NCBI GenBank assembly: GCA_943737045.1 | Contig: CALSFV010000477.1 | Span: forward strand, 41,360 to 105,359 | Reading direction: 5' to 3' | Length of the DNA stretch: 64,000 nucleotides | Origin: Parapristionchus giblindavisi | Taxonomy: Eukaryota; Nematoda; Chromadorea; Rhabditida; Diplogasteridae | Shown here: piece by piece, positions 18,791-36,806 of the stretch | Layout: each line of letters begins with the position of its first letter | Numbering within the stretch: the stretch's first letter is position 1 | Translations under genes and position numbers: made by a program | The notes under the pieces: generated by a model | The model's database searches: none | What the model was told of the DNA's origin: nothing | What the model saw: the letters and a program-made list of their open reading frames with translations, nothing else

Positions 18791-19202
18791 GCGCTTCATT
18801 CGATGAGAATATCGCCCTATCAGCCAATACTATGCTCTTTTACGCATAAAATGGTGGATTATGCCTTATTTACTCCAAAACTGCGTTTTTTTCAAAACTG
18901 AATGGAATGAAAAGAGTATTGTTACCGGCACAATGCCAGTAGCATCCCATATAAAAGTATTTTTATGGGCGAATATTAGAGGCCTAGAAAGCCTAGAAGC
19001 TCTGTATCATGAGAAAAAAGACTGTACTTTGATACTCTAGGGGCTATCAAGCAAAAGATAAAGTTAAAATCACCGGAAGAGCTTTTTGAAATGGAAAAAA
19101 GGAGTAGAGGCTCTCCATTAAAGTGCGAGAGCGTGCAAAAAGAGTGCGAGAGATATACGAACAGGAATGAGAGAGGGGATGGCTTACGGTCTTTTTGCAA
19201 GA

Positions 19203-19480
<278 letters not shown>

Positions 19481-19640
19481 GAGGAGATAGAGGGAGACAA
19501 GGAGGGAGAGAGGTAGAGAAGGAGAGGGAGGACAGAGATACGAGGGCGACTTCCGTTCAAACCAATGAGAATTAGTGTTCTAATTTGAAAGAAGGAGAAT
19601 CAAAGAAGATCAACCGGGGAGAAAAAGGTCGAAATATACG

Positions 19641-19768
19641 CCCTTTCAGTGCAAACCCCAAGCTAATTTTACTCTCAGCTCTGGCCACACTCCCTCGCAT
19701 TATTTGTCTGCGAGAGTGTATCGCTAATGGGGAGAGTAAAATTAGCTTGGTGTGTCGCTTTAAGGGCT
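19641..19768. mobile_element. MITE family A, copy 2
   Basis: Arms CCCCAAGCTAATTTTAC and GTAAAATTAGCTTGG around a core with CTGCGAGAGTG. Confidence 0.85.
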
Positions 19769-19999
19769 GATGAAACGGTGAATGATAAGGAAGAACAACG
19801 ATTCTATCGAGCTAGATTGGTCATAGCCGCTGCTAACATTTTTTAAACATAACACCGAAATTTGGATGACAATGCGTTTTGTACTTATTTTACAAATTAT
19901 ATCAAAATCAAATTAATTAATTATATTAATTGTTCTATTCTTATCACAAATTATTTCAATGTTCCTTTAGCCAAAGAGCATTACGAAATGAAGAGATTG

Positions 20000-20115
20000 T
20001 GTAAAAGTAAAACCTTTGTCGACGGTCCCTTCAACGGCCTACACTCTCTCGTGGCTAGAGAACAGAGAAATAGTGCGCGCGATGAAGAGGCCATTGAGAG
20101 AGGTCCATTAGTCCA
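20000..20115. mobile_element. MITE family B, copy 3
   Basis: AACAGAGAAATAGTGCGCG core with GAGGCCATTGAGAGAGG at the right arm; inverted relative to copy 2. Confidence 0.8.
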
Positions 20116-20465
20116 TTGAGTGGGAAGATACAGCGATAGACGTAGACGATTTGGTCCGTAGACTGAGCAAGTGACCAATGTCTACTCTATGAGTATCGAG
20201 TACGAGTATACAGTTCGAATAGGAACGGACTGAATTACTTTGAAGAGCTTAACAGATTGAACGTGATCTATTTTAGTGAAGTCCATGAGAAAAGTGCAAG
20301 GGCAGTAAATCAACTACAATGCGTCCAAAAATGGAATTCAGAACAAGAAAGTAATCATAAAAGTAAACAAAAACTTCGAGCGAAGAACTGTTGAATTGCG
20401 TAGCGCTATTACTTCGAAAACCAGGACAAATTTATTTTGCATTTTCTTTTACAAAACATTAATGA

Positions 20466-22450
20466 AGACAAATTTACGAACTAGACAAGAAAGGTGTAGA
20501 AGGCCTTTTAGACAATAATGGTCAGACAGTAATGGATGACATTGCGAAAGCAAACCTACTAGCTTCTGCATTCATGAGCGTATTTACAATTGATAATGGT
20601 ACCCTTCCTACCGCACCACACTACCCTAATTTAGGAAACTTTCAAGAGCCTCAATTCCACCGTCATGAGATTTGTGCACTAATTGAGAAATGGAAAAGGT
20701 CTTCTTGCAAAACGCCTGAAAATATCGATTTATCATTCATCAAAAACATTTCCGTTCCAATCTCTGAAGCGCTTGAAATTATTTTCAATATCTCGTATGA
20801 ATCAGGAGTTGTTCCCTCCTTGTGGCGTCACTCCATAATTACCCCAGTCAAGAAACAACCTCCCTATTCTGACCCTATGAACTACCGTCCGATATCAATA
20901 ACTTCCCTTTTCTGCCGCATCTTCGAGCGCCTTTTGTGCAAACCAATAATCAATCACTGTGAATCGTTAGAAATATTTCCTGATGAGCAATATGGTTTTC
21001 GAAAGAAAAGATCACGAGAAATGCAAATGCTTGAGGTTCTAGAACATTGGACCACGTCTATTAGTGACGGTAAACCTGTCGATGTCATTTATTTTGATTT
21101 TGCTAAAGCTTTTGACAGAGTATCGCACAATAAGCTTTTAATGAAATTAAGCAAGATTGGTCTCTCGACTAGAACTACAAATTGGATATCCGGGTATCTG
21201 CAAAATCGCACTTTCCAAGTAAGAATACACGATAAATTGTCAAAGTCACTGCCCGTTACTAGTGGTGTACCCCAAGGTTCAGTATTAGGCCCTTTACTTT
21301 TCCTGATCTATACCTCAGAAATTCCATCCCTTGTCCAAAATAATGGTGTCATTGCAAGGATGTACGCGGATGATATCAAAATCTTCAAAGCTATTGAGGA
21401 TGAAAATTCATCCGCTCCCCTACAGTCTGCTATAGATGCCATCACTAAATGGGCGGATGATTGGCAACTCCCACTAGCCGCCCATAAATGCAATTCACTA
21501 CATCTTGGTAGAGCTAATACCAAGAAGACATATTCAATCGGGTCACAAAACTTGACTCAAAAGGATCTAGTCAGAGACCTGGGTTTCATTATTCAGAAAT
21601 CTTTAACCTTCACAGATCACTGTAAAAATATTGCTATAAAAGGTAAAACAGCATGCCATATTATCCTACGAGCACTGAGGACCAAAAATGTGGATGTCCT
21701 CCTTAGTGCATATACGATATATATAAGACCAATCCTTGAAAGCGCATCAGCAGTTTTTAATCCGTTCAAAAAGCACGACAAAATAGTCATCGAAAGAGTA
21801 CAGAATTATTTCACAAGAAGGCTATTTATGCGCTGTTACAGCCATACCTGGGATACTGTGCCCTGTAGCGCACTGAGAAACACCCAGTTGGGCATAGAGT
21901 CCTTAGAGAAGCGCAGAGAGCACGTAGATTTGAGGACAGCCATGAACCTACTTAGAGGAAAATATAAAATATCCAATAAAAAATCCCACTATTTTCGCCC
22001 TTATACCACACGAAACAGACTCAACTTTAACAACCCCGGATCTAGATTTAATTATAGACATTACAGCTTCTTTCCTAGAGCGGCAAGACTTTTGGTACAA
22101 CCTGGCAATCAAATAGAGTTTCCCTAACCAATTATGTTTAGTCCCTATTGTTCCAAAGATTCGTCCATTATTCTACTCTTTAACCCGTGAGAATTTCATT
22201 GTCATTAGCTTTATCATCATTTTCTTGTCTCGATTCATTTCGTTTCTTTTACTTCTATCACACGTTTCACTGTTTACTCATGAATACGTATAAATATTAT
22301 TATTATTATTATTAACTGAAGCATATTGAAATTTATATCCGAGTGAAGTAGCTCGGCGTGTGCCTTTATAGGAAGATCTTCGGCGAATTTTCAATTTTAC
22401 TTGTTGAACCATCTTTATGATGTATCATAAATAAATAAATAAATAAATAA
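20466..22450 (+). mobile_element. 5'-truncated non-LTR retrotransposon (CR1/Jockey-group LINE)
   Basis: Holds an open reverse transcriptase frame (see the CDS at 20532), a 320-bp 3' UTR, and an end consisting of TTGTTGAACCATC, TTTATGATGTATC and an AATA tail. The frame is open back to 20466 and is interrupted by a stop at 20463. No apurinic-type endonuclease or ORF1 is present upstream; a family B MITE occupies 20.0-20.1 kb instead. It is therefore truncated and decayed at the 5' side, as usual for LINE copies. Confidence 0.88.
20532..22127 (+). CDS. LINE reverse transcriptase (truncated ORF2)
   Basis: 531 codons from the first in-frame ATG. This start is not the native one: the frame continues upstream (residues LDKKGVEGLLDNNG) before a stop. 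RT blocks are in order: NYRPISITSLFCRIFERLL (about residues 117-135), DFAKAFDRV (motif A, about 193), SGVPQGSVLGPLLFLIY (motif B, about 243), YADDIKIF (catalytic, about 278), then KWADDWQLPLAAHKC and HLG (thumb side). The C-terminal 150 residues contain the usual Y-RPILES-A-VFNP and R-Q-FTRRLF segments of CR1/Jockey-group elements. The RT core looks intact. Without endonuclease it could not act alone. Confidence 0.92.
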   Translation: MDDIAKANLLASAFMSVFTIDNGTLPTAPHYPNLGNFQEPQFHRHEICALIEKWKRSSCKTPENIDLSFIKNISVPISEALEIIFNISYESGVVPSLWRHSIITPVKKQPPYSDPMNYRPISITSLFCRIFERLLCKPIINHCESLEIFPDEQYGFRKKRSREMQMLEVLEHWTTSISDGKPVDVIYFDFAKAFDRVSHNKLLMKLSKIGLSTRTTNWISGYLQNRTFQVRIHDKLSKSLPVTSGVPQGSVLGPLLFLIYTSEIPSLVQNNGVIARMYADDIKIFKAIEDENSSAPLQSAIDAITKWADDWQLPLAAHKCNSLHLGRANTKKTYSIGSQNLTQKDLVRDLGFIIQKSLTFTDHCKNIAIKGKTACHIILRALRTKNVDVLLSAYTIYIRPILESASAVFNPFKKHDKIVIERVQNYFTRRLFMRCYSHTWDTVPCSALRNTQLGIESLEKRREHVDLRTAMNLLRGKYKISNKKSHYFRPYTTRNRLNFNNPGSRFNYRHYSFFPRAARLLVQPGNQIEFP

Positions 22451-23491
22451 TTTGACTCCTCTCTCCTGCCACTCTTTCGTTGTGACAGAAAGTGATAGAA
22501 GAGTATCAAATGGAAATCTCAATCGGATGGGCACATTATTTCTCTTCTTATAATATCTTTATTGTTTTCAGATCAGACTGTCAAGAAATTATCAAAAAGA
22601 GAATAAGAGTTAGGTACTTCAAAGCACTGTGAAACATATATGGAAACCGAATCACGTGCGAGCATTCTCAATGACTTCATCCAATAGAAACCATCTGAGT
22701 GTTATATGCATGATACTTTTATAATGAGGCTAATTTGAAACCCTCGGCTCTGACTCTCTCGCTTTCTTTGTCTACGAGAGAATGTTGCCAGAGTGAAGGG
22801 CAAAATTACCTTACAAGCTTTTCGGATCGCTGTGGCTTGGGATGTGCCTTTAAATTGGACTATTTCACGTTCGCTCTTTATCAATACGATATTCTTACTT
22901 TGTAATACTGGCAGTATGTTCTATCCATGACTATTCGAATATATGAAAGGTATGTACGATTAGTTCACACGAGACATCCCCATGCTTTTGCCCCATAAAT
23001 CATCTTTAACCCTTCACACCATTGTCTTTACTAATAATAATAACAACAATAACAATAATAATATATTTATCGCATCTGAGAAAAAATTTAAAAATAAAGA
23101 TATTTCAATTTTAGAATGAAAGCAAGAAGTTGCGACCAAAATAGTTGATGACAACTTTTATATAATTGCTATTAATTTTAGATTGAACAATATTCTAATT
23201 AAGTTTCAAATAATATTGCTTCGTTTTCTGCAATGATAGAGGATTGACAATGAGAGGTGAAGAGAAGATGGCTGTGAGTTCTCACCCTTTAAGGGATTGA
23301 TACATTTGGAGGGTGAGAGATTAGTAAGATAAGTTCACTGCGATTGTCTTATTTGGCGAGATATTCATGCTCGAATAGCTTCAAAGCGATCGTGGTGTTG
23401 ATTTAAAGCCACACCCGAGCTAATTTGAAAGTGGTAAATTATATTAAAAAAAACTAAAAACAACGTGAAATCAAATCGATATTTATGGATA
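22451..23491. other. Interval between LINE and P450 3' end
   Basis: Contains a degenerate family A MITE, a short (AAT/AAC)n run at about 23032-23062 and AT-rich sequence. The 3' UTR of the P450 gene must begin here on the minus strand. No other gene is visible. Confidence 0.6.
22725..22854. mobile_element. MITE family A, copy 3 (degenerate)
   Basis: Contains GAGGCTAATTTGAAACCC and the CTTTGTCTACGAGAGAATG loop; the right end is GTGCCTTTAA. An extra 25 bp interrupts the right arm. Confidence 0.75.
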
Positions 23492-28818
<5,327 letters not shown>

Positions 28819-29384
28819 CGTAACGTTGATTTAACATACACAAATGAGAATTTAATCGAGCCTCGAGTACCTATATTCTGGTCTTATCAACTATTTCCTT
28901 GCTCTGGTTCTATGCTCTTATCAATCGCTTATCTCTCAACCATTCCAAGTTGGTTGCCTCCACGTTCAATCTTTCGCAATTGCTTTTGTTCACAGCCAAG
29001 CGAGTGTAGAAGTATCGTCAATTACGCATAGAAATCTGAGGTAATGAGCTGCCATACTTCCATATTTCCATATATATTATAATATATTTATACATTTATT
29101 GAAGGTCCCATATTTAGAAACAACGACAGCACTTGGATAAACACAATTACAGATGTGTTCATGGAGCTGAATTGTTGATTATTGATTGACTGAATAAAAT
29201 TGTACCCACTCACATTGGCCTAAATTTAATTTATTTTTCACTCTTTTCAATCGTCACATTTGACGACAAATCGAGAGCGAGTTATAATGAAGTTGTGACA
29301 AGAGGAGCCACATATCCGAACATCACTCCACTTAACTAGAATTGATTCTGAATACAGCCCTAACCCTCATCGCCTGGTCAGTTC

Positions 29385-29417
<33 letters not shown>

Positions 29418-29936
29418 TATATTTAACATATTTATATTTAACGATAAACAGAGAGGTGAAAGAGTTCATCGAAACATAGTTGATGCAAGGTTGGCAAATG
29501 ACCGAGACAAAGCTCAAAGGTTCAAATTATTTGGTCAATTTGATGTGAAAAGGTCACCCGTTATTTTTTACGAACACAATCAAGCTATAGACCCGAAATC
29601 ATGGAAATATATTTTTCGGGGGCGCTCTATAAGTTCTTACAAGCTTTAAATCGATTGTTTAACTGTTCTATCTGTAATAAGAGAATTACATAGAAAAATG
29701 GTGCTACTCACATCATTACTCATCTGACTCAAGTCTGATATGAAAAATGAATTTGAATAGAAAGTTGCAAGACTGCTTGTGACACGCAGTGTGGATTTTC
29801 AGATGTTGGAGGACTGGGCGAGGAAAAGGTAATGCAATATATGTGTACATGTGGTTATGCAATGCAATACACTAACTCATGCCAATGATACCAATTTATC
29901 GATCGAATGGCCTATTTTATTGAATGAATTGATCAT
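28819..29936. other. Intergenic: P450 upstream region and kinase 3' UTR
   Basis: About 1.1 kb between the P450 ATG and the kinase stop, both genes on the minus strand. It must contain the P450 promoter and kinase 3' UTR. An (AAT)n run lies at 29388-29416. No coding exon seen. Confidence 0.65.
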
Positions 29937-31807
29937 TCATCTATTCTTTCTCTTCGACCGGGAGGGTGCAGACTTCTTGGCAGGACTTTTGGGTCTTGGC
30001 TTTCCAGCAGCGACGCTCCTCGGCTTGCTCAAACGGCTCATAATCCTTGAGGGTGCTTCATCATCCATTTCTCTCGTTTTGCCCTTGGTCGGCAAAGTAG
30101 TCGTCGGCGTTTCTGTGGTCGGAGCGTTCGCTGGCTCCCAATCGTACGGAAACTCCTGAATTTAAAAGGCCGTATTCGTGTACTCTAATCGTGTAACTTT
30201 ACCTTATATTGATGAGTATTGATGGCTTCCCTCATAATCGACTTTATCAGTTCGTAGTTCGGTTGTTCAGCAAAGGAAGTCGAATCGATAATTTCGAGGA
30301 TCTTTAAAAAATATTTATATATTTTAATCAGGAAATTTACCAACCTTTGCACACTCGATCGGGCAACCTTTCAGTAATGTCTCGAGCATTGACCCTCTTC
30401 TGCATTCGGTCTTGATCCTTCCAATCTGAGAGTTACACAATTAGAGTACGCTAATACGGACTGTACTCGTACCTCGGTTAGGTCAGTGGCAACTTTCCAT
30501 GGAAGACTTGCATTGAAGAAGTCGATGAGTTGGTAGAACCAAGATTCTAAGTCATCTCTGCGGCAGTGTTCCTGTAAAGGATTAAAGATCAAAGATCAAA
30601 TTCGAAAGATCAAAGATCATATATGAAAGATCAAAGATCAGTACCCCGAGTCGATGACTGGCCAAGGGCGCATATCTGGGAGTTCCGCGGAATTTTCCAT
30701 TAGATTGATTCTGCTGAAAATACAAGAAAACGAAATTAAATATATCGAGATATATTTATTACGAGGCTAGATCGATGGGGTTTGCACATGCCAAAGTCCA
30801 GTAGGTAGATCCGACGAAGTTCACCGGCCTCTTCCAATCCCACCGCGTAGTTTCCCGGTTTGATATCCCTGAATGTGAAATCAAGATTGCTGCGTTGGGG
30901 TAGATACGCAGTACACCACTTTGTCTCGCAAATTAACGTTTACAACGTAACAACCGACATGCAGGGAGTTTATTTAATTTATTATTATTTAAGTTATTTA
31001 ATTTTACTTAATTTAAATTGAGAGTTCACGATGGGTACCTATGAACGTAGCCTGTAGTATGAAGTTCCTGCAATCCAGAGAGACATTGAATGCTCGATGA
31101 TAATGCACAGCCAGGGCTCATATGCTTATCCGGACCGGTCTTCTTCATATCCTTCAAAGATCAAAGATCATCGATCAAAGTTCAAAGATCATCAAACCTG
31201 TAGGGAAGCTCCGACCAATTTCATGATGACATAGTTGAATGTTTCGGTCCTTCCCTTATCCAAGAGCAGACAACAATTCTAAATTGAACTTTGATCTTTG
31301 ATCTCTGACCTTCTAAATTACCTGAGAGTTGATGTCTCGCAATTTCTGCATGATATGCATCTCCATTTGAAGTAGCTGAAATAGTTTGTTCTTTTCGATT
31401 ACAGTAACCATAGAACATTGATTCAGCGACTGCTGTGGAATCGATCCAAGTTCATTATGGCCTAATCATTCCAAGATGAGCGGTCGCTCCTAACCTTCAT
31501 GGAAATGTGCTCAGTCTTGAGAGCCGCTTCTACTCCTGTGTCGCTTTTTACCTAAAGATCAAAGATCAACGTCGAATTGTCGATGATGAAGGACACCTTA
31601 TAAACAGCACCGAAGGTTCCTTCACCCAGCTGCTTGGTAACCGTGTACTGTTCAATCTTCTCCCCGATCTCTTAAAGATCAAAGATCAAAGATCAATTAT
31701 CCAAGATCAAATATCTAAGATCTAAGAACAAGCTCCTACGGCTGAAAATCTAACAATAAGATGATGATATTCATACCGAGGCGAACGATGAGAGCTGTGT
31801 CAGCCAT
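29937..31807 (-). CDS. Casein kinase 1 / tau-tubulin kinase-like protein kinase
   Basis: Twelve minus-strand exons: 31777-31807, 31597-31670, 31495-31551, 31322-31432, 31198-31278, 31039-31151, 30763-30868, 30645-30713, 30473-30571, 30345-30425, 30203-30301, 29937-30155 (TGA); 379 residues. Glycine loop GEGTFG (26-31), catalytic Lys47 (EAALKTE), HRDIKPGN (155-162), DFG (180-182), substrate-loop FRGTPRYAPLASH, then RRDDLESWFYQLIDF. These are signatures of the CK1 superfamily, TTBK-like branch (RDDLWS in TTBK). The C-terminal 60 residues are a basic, Ser/Pro/Thr-rich tail (SPAKKSAPSRSKRKNR). It should be an active Ser/Thr kinase; nematodes have many such genes, often germline or sperm expressed (family knowledge). 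Exon 4 may contain a 33-nt in-frame intron (31376-31408). GATCTTTGATC arrays sit before several acceptors. Confidence 0.9.
31671..31697. repeat. TTTGATC heptamer array at kinase exon 2 acceptor
   Basis: On the transcript strand TTGATCTTTGATCTTTAAG runs straight into exon 2. Similar arrays precede kinase exons 3 and 6. Confidence 0.85.
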
Positions 31808-33041
31808 TTCTGGGCGCGAGAAGTGATAGAAATGAATGGAAAATGAAATGGGAGAATGAATGAAATGACTAGATACGAGAAAGACACGTAGAAATAATTG
31901 CAAATCTTTAAATATTGCAAATCGCTAATTTATTCATAATTTATTCACAAAAATGGAACATTTTTGCACGGTCGCATAAATTATGTAAAACGCATACATT
32001 ATTGTTATTATTACTATAGGCCATGAAAGATCGCGGGTTCTGGTCTCCATCGGGCAGGGACTTTTTATGAGTATATAGTATTCCGTCTTTAAACTTTATC
32101 TGTGGCTTTCCCTTTGCGAGTTACAGTGTTCTTTCATCCCTACATGTGTCCAAATATCAATATTCTAAGAAAATTCAATATTCTTCATCAATATTCTAAG
32201 AAGGATAGGCCTGATCCACAGCGTTTCTCTGACACAGTTCTCTCGTTTCTCTCACAATTGAGACTGTGCGTTTCCGACAACATAAGCAATGCTTGTGCAA
32301 TTTCCTTGAAAAACGAACCTCTTCCAACATACTCTTTAACTTCACGAAATTTCTCTGCTGTCATGCAGTGTTGAAAATATGTTTATGCTTCACATCATGA
32401 AAAAGACAACTACACTTGTCACTTGTCAGCATATTCCCTCATTTCGCACTCTTGCTGGTCTCTGATGACGCGCGATCAACGTATACGTAGCGGCCGAAAC
32501 ACCATAGGGTACATTATTAGCTAACTTATTTATTTTTAAAAAAACATTTAAAGTGCATGCATACTTATTCTTGTACATCTATTAATATTATTAATTTAAG
32601 AGTCAAGAAAACATTAGCCATCACTTTATATCAATTTACACACCGCGTTTCTCCAAGACTGTGGGAGCGCGCATTGAAAATTTGGCAAAATGCCAAAAAG
32701 ACTGGTGCAGTATGGTGTATTCTCATCGACTGCGCTCTCTCGCTGTTGCGTACTCTCTCGTTTTTCGCTCCACTTTTTTCTCTATTACACAATAACCTCC
32801 CTCAAAACGCTGTACTGGATATGAACTCCTACATTTTGAACATACTAACACTGCAAATATAGTCCGTATAATATGTACTTGTATAATTGCCTTGCTACTG
32901 GCTGCTAAATAGAGAAGGAACTATGGAATAACTCTTCACTATTTCCTCCCTTCCTTCTTCGCCTGTGGCTGTACCAAATAAACAAGTGTATTTTATAAGG
33001 TCAATACTAAACTCCCACAGATCTATTAGACATATTTTCCT

Positions 33042-33300
33042 TAGAAAAGAGACGGGCGAAGGTTCATGCAAATCTTTACCATCTCTTCAATGTGATGGGA
33101 AATGATAACGACTTTGATTCATTGTCAGCTGGATACATCAATCATTTGGCGAAGTGACAAAGCTCGGACTGTATAAGGTATGGTTGTGGCTTCGAAAACT
33201 ATTGTCAAATTCTAACATTTCAAAATAGAATGCAGTTGCCTTGCTGTCTTTCTGTTTTCACCGTTTATACGCGAAAATATTCGCGTGCATCCATCTTTAA
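33042..33300. mobile_element. TTAA element of the 60.2-kb family
   Basis: The left end reads TTAGAAAAGAGACGGGCGAA then GGTTCATGCAAATC. The right end reads GAAAATATTCGCGTGCATCC then ATCTTTAA. Both ends match 60224-60572; the tRNA-like core is not recognisable here. Confidence 0.7.
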
Positions 33301-33548
33301 CCTAGCAAGAAGAATAGTTTGGGTCCCTCAACGGAGAATCTATTATAGTTCCTCCCCTCATCCAGGGTCAGAGGTCGAGCATAGAGCACACCGGATATGA
33401 CGGCGTCGAGGGCGAAAGTGTATAATATGCAAATCGCAGTCGCGTCTTCTCTCACTCGACCTCTATTTATGTTCCACTTTCTATTATTACAAGGATCAGA
33501 AAGTGAATATAGCATCTAAGGGAATTGAAAATTCAGCTAGTTACAGTT

Positions 33549-33856
33549 ATTATGCGTCCACGGAAACATAGAGGACGAGTCTAGTTCGCGTTACGGTCGC
33601 GTCGCGAATAGTTGGCTAATTGCCAAATATTGGTGCGTGATGAGTCCTACCACGAAAACCCTTTACATTATGCTAAAGTATATGGAATAATTTTTCATTT
33701 TCGCGGCCGGCCCTTGTTATACTCGGAAAATGTCATACGGTATGCTGTTCATTCGTGCTCATTGTGTCTCGTAGCGAATGTTAGCATACTATAATTTATT
33801 TTCGGAAAGTTTGCACTCGTCCTCTCGGGCTGTTTTAGGTGTCCGTGGCGTCGTTA
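33549..33856. mobile_element. Foldback element (GTCCACGGA ends)
   Basis: GCGTCCACGGAAACATAGAG then GACGAG at the left. At the right, CTCGTCCTCTCGGGCTG then TTTTAGGTGTCCGTGGCG. The arms are imperfect, with a 230-bp loop. Confidence 0.7.
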
Positions 33857-34226
33857 CATTTGCATGCAAAACCCTGACGATCAATAGGAGCATGGCAAAA
33901 GGTATCTGTTGATAACGGTAGCCAATTTAACGTTAGTTCAGCCTCTGCAATAGCAGGGCAACAATGAAGGAAGGACGAATCCCGTCTAACTAATGAACTA
34001 TCTTCTCATTATTATAAGATTGAGAAAACATATAAAGTCGCACACTAAAGTCCCCTCAGCATCTCTTGTGCCCCTCTATTCTCTTTTTTTGAACAAAAGT
34101 GATTTAAGTGTATGTATTGTTGAGGGAAATGTAACTCTAATTTCGATGACGCCGTATTCCCTTCAGATAAATATTTAGATCATGAGGTCAGAAAAGCCGG
34201 GCTTTCCAATATTTTTTACCAGAGTC

Positions 34227-34378
34227 CGTATTCATGAACGATGGCAGATCAGATGGCAGGTTAGGCGACAAACGTGACGTCGCAGGCGTAGAAGGAAAAT
34301 TTTTTGGCAAACGCCTCCCCATGCTGGTGAGGTCACGTTTGTCGCTAAACAGTTTACCATGCTTCATGGATTCATATA
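34227..34378. mobile_element. Foldback MITE (GCGACAAACGTGAC arms)
   Basis: GTATTCATGAACGATGG and GGCGACAAACGTGAC pair with GTCACGTTTGTCGC and CCATGCTTCATGGATTC. The loop contains GGCAAACGCCTCC, similar to the core of the foldback at 14.3 kb. Confidence 0.75.
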
Positions 34379-34653
34379 CTGATGTTTTTTCTAGCACAAT
34401 CAATTTACATCTCACATTTTACAGTATCCTAGTATATCCCTTTCAGGATGGAATACGTCCAGTAGTTTTTTATTATTATAATGAGCTTCTCATCCCTGGA
34501 AATCTTATAACGTGCAAAGCTAAGACGAGACGGATAGATAAGCTATACTGATATGAAAGTAGCGGGGCATCAAATGTGTGTTGGTTATCCTTATGAGGGA
34601 TCACAATGATCGGGTACTTTTTGTGCTGTTTCATTGAATCTCCTTTCCATTAT

Positions 34654-34760
34654 GAGGTGTTACATTTTCACAATTTGCGCACGCCGTAACCTCCACCGCA
34701 AAGACGGAGACGTTACGAACACGTTACGGCGTGCGCACATTAGGAAAATGTAACACCGCA
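34654..34760. mobile_element. Foldback family C, copy 2
   Basis: The GAGGTGTTACATTTTC end pairs with GAAAATGTAACACC; inside, GCGCACGCCGTAAC pairs with GTTACGGCGTGCGC. Confidence 0.85.
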
Positions 34761-35770
34761 TTAGAGGTGTTGGGGGAACTCGAACTGAATCCCTGCTCTT
34801 CTATTTTATGAATAATCATCAGTTAAAATTTAAAAATACTATTGTAACCAAGAAACTAAATCTGATAATCTGTTATTAACATTTTATCAAAGTGACGTAT
34901 TAAATCCGAGGTGTGGATTATGGATTAAGTCGAAATATTCCAACGATTCTTGTTCGATCTCATCGAACTCTCTCATATTCGAGCTCTATTTTATCTTACT
35001 AATCTAGCTGCATCTACGAAGCGGCAATTAGATAAAAATTCTCTCATATGTGAAATAACTTATGTTTTCGTCTTTCTAAAGAAAAGGCAATTGTTTGCAA
35101 AATATAAAATCAGTGCAACATCAGACAGGTTTGGCAACGAGCCAGATAGTACGGAGATTAGGGAGAGTTCGAGGAGGGTAGGGACGGAAAAGAGTCGAGG
35201 GATTGTGATCACTCATCAAATGCTTCTGTAATTACCAGAGAGCACTTCTGTCCTTATTAGGTAGTAGCAAGGTTGCTTTTAAGTAAGTTTGGAGTAGGCT
35301 AACCTTTCTATATGGTAGTCCAGTGAGAAAACTATATTGCGTTCCTTTTCACTGAATGGAAAGCAATCACCACCAAACTCAGATACGAGATGCTCATAAT
35401 AGTGAATTACTATGAAATTATTTCGAGAGAGCCGGGGAAACGCACAAAACGATGAAAAAGGTCGTGTTTCCATAATTCTGCCGCACCCTGTATAAGAGAA
35501 TGTTCCGTGAGTTCTTGAGTCTTGCTGTGAGAATATAGTTAGACTAGATACGCGACTAGATACAAAGAGAGCGCATTGTTATTTGGAAATATCTTCTATC
35601 TCTGTGGATAATTCTACATTGCATGGATTATTTGGCCTCACAACCGTTATGTAGTGTGGGTACATGATGAATGGTGTACGTAATATGTATTTGATGTATT
35701 TGAATGTCATGCAGAAGACCTATATGCGGTGACTTGACTGAAGTTCCTCAAACATTTCATATCACGAAGC

Positions 35771-35877
35771 TTTAAAGTGAAACCTAAAGATAATTTGGAA
35801 AAAAAGCTGGCTACACTCTCTCGCTTTCTTTGTCTACGAGAGAGCGTTGTCAATGAAGGGAGTAAAATTAGCTCGGC
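35771..35877. mobile_element. MITE family A, copy 8
   Basis: CTACACTCTCTCGCTTTC, loop TTTGTCTACGAGAGAG, right arm AGTAAAATTAGCTCGG. Confidence 0.8.
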
Positions 35878-36389
35878 TTTATCCAATATGGATCTATCCA
35901 TTATGATCTTACTAGATATGAAAGCGGTTGGTCAAAGAATCTTTGCGATACAAATTGCTAAAGTTAGCCTGAGAGGGAGGATCATTCTGGTTAGTTCCAC
36001 GATTTATCATCCCTTATCTTATCATCCCAATTTCCTCTTGATAACGTTCGCAATATCAATCTGGCCATTTATATAAAGTAACCAATAACCAAATGGCTAC
36101 CCCGAATCGGAGCTTCCCGAACACGATCGTTATATAAATAGCTCTTATCACTTAGCGAAGAGTTATCTACTTGATAAAAAAAGCGAGACGGATGAGATGG
36201 GATTAGAAATTAGAAGCACTGGAACCATCGTGTACAGCACACCCTCGCTTTCATATGAATACATCTGCAGCAAAAAAAACCAAAAAATTGAGGTTCCGTA
36301 TCAAGATGGGATTAGTTTAGTGAATCGTCTCACCCACGACGATCATCTCAATGAGACCCGTAATAGTGAAACCATGATCCACGGTCTCT

Positions 36390-36498
36390 TAAAGGTAAAC
36401 CCCAAGCTAAGGTCGCTCTCCGAATTGGCAGTACTCTATTGTGGACAAAGAAAGTGTGGAGATGCTTGAGAGTTTCAAATTAGCTCGGGTTGTGCACT
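36390..36498. mobile_element. MITE family A, copy 9
   Basis: TTAAAGGTAAACCCCAAGC left end; AGTTTCAAATTAGCTCGGG right arm. Confidence 0.75.
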
Positions 36499-36624
36499 TA
36501 GAACTTTTTCTACCCTCTTCGATCCGTTTATTCCATCATTATCTAAAGCGACTATCAACCATGGATTCAATACAATGTGTAGAGTGTAAAGGGATCGACA
36601 AGAGGACGAATTCTCACATATTAC

Positions 36625-36806
36625 CCGGGCCGAGGCTTAAACCGCATGCCAAAAGGTCGCGCTTTTGCTCATGATCCATTTATGATTCTAGCGATCAATA
36701 AGTGTAATTAGCATTACAATAGTGTACGGTATGTTGAATTACTTTTGCTAAGTTTCTGTCTTCAAAGTTTATTTACGAAAATATTAGCGGGTCTCCCCTT
36801 TAAGGT
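36625..36806. mobile_element. TTAA element of the 60.2-kb family, 3' part
   Basis: Shares the right half of 60224-60572: TTTATGATTCTAGCGATCAA, AGTGTACGGTATG, TTTCTGTCTTCA and the end TTAGCGGGTCTCCCC then TTTAA. The left half with the tRNA-like core is missing. Confidence 0.75.

Noticed and set aside
36197..36469. 90-codon plus-strand frame MGLEIRSTGTIVYS...
   Set aside because: Its second half is a family A MITE; no splice context or homology recognised.
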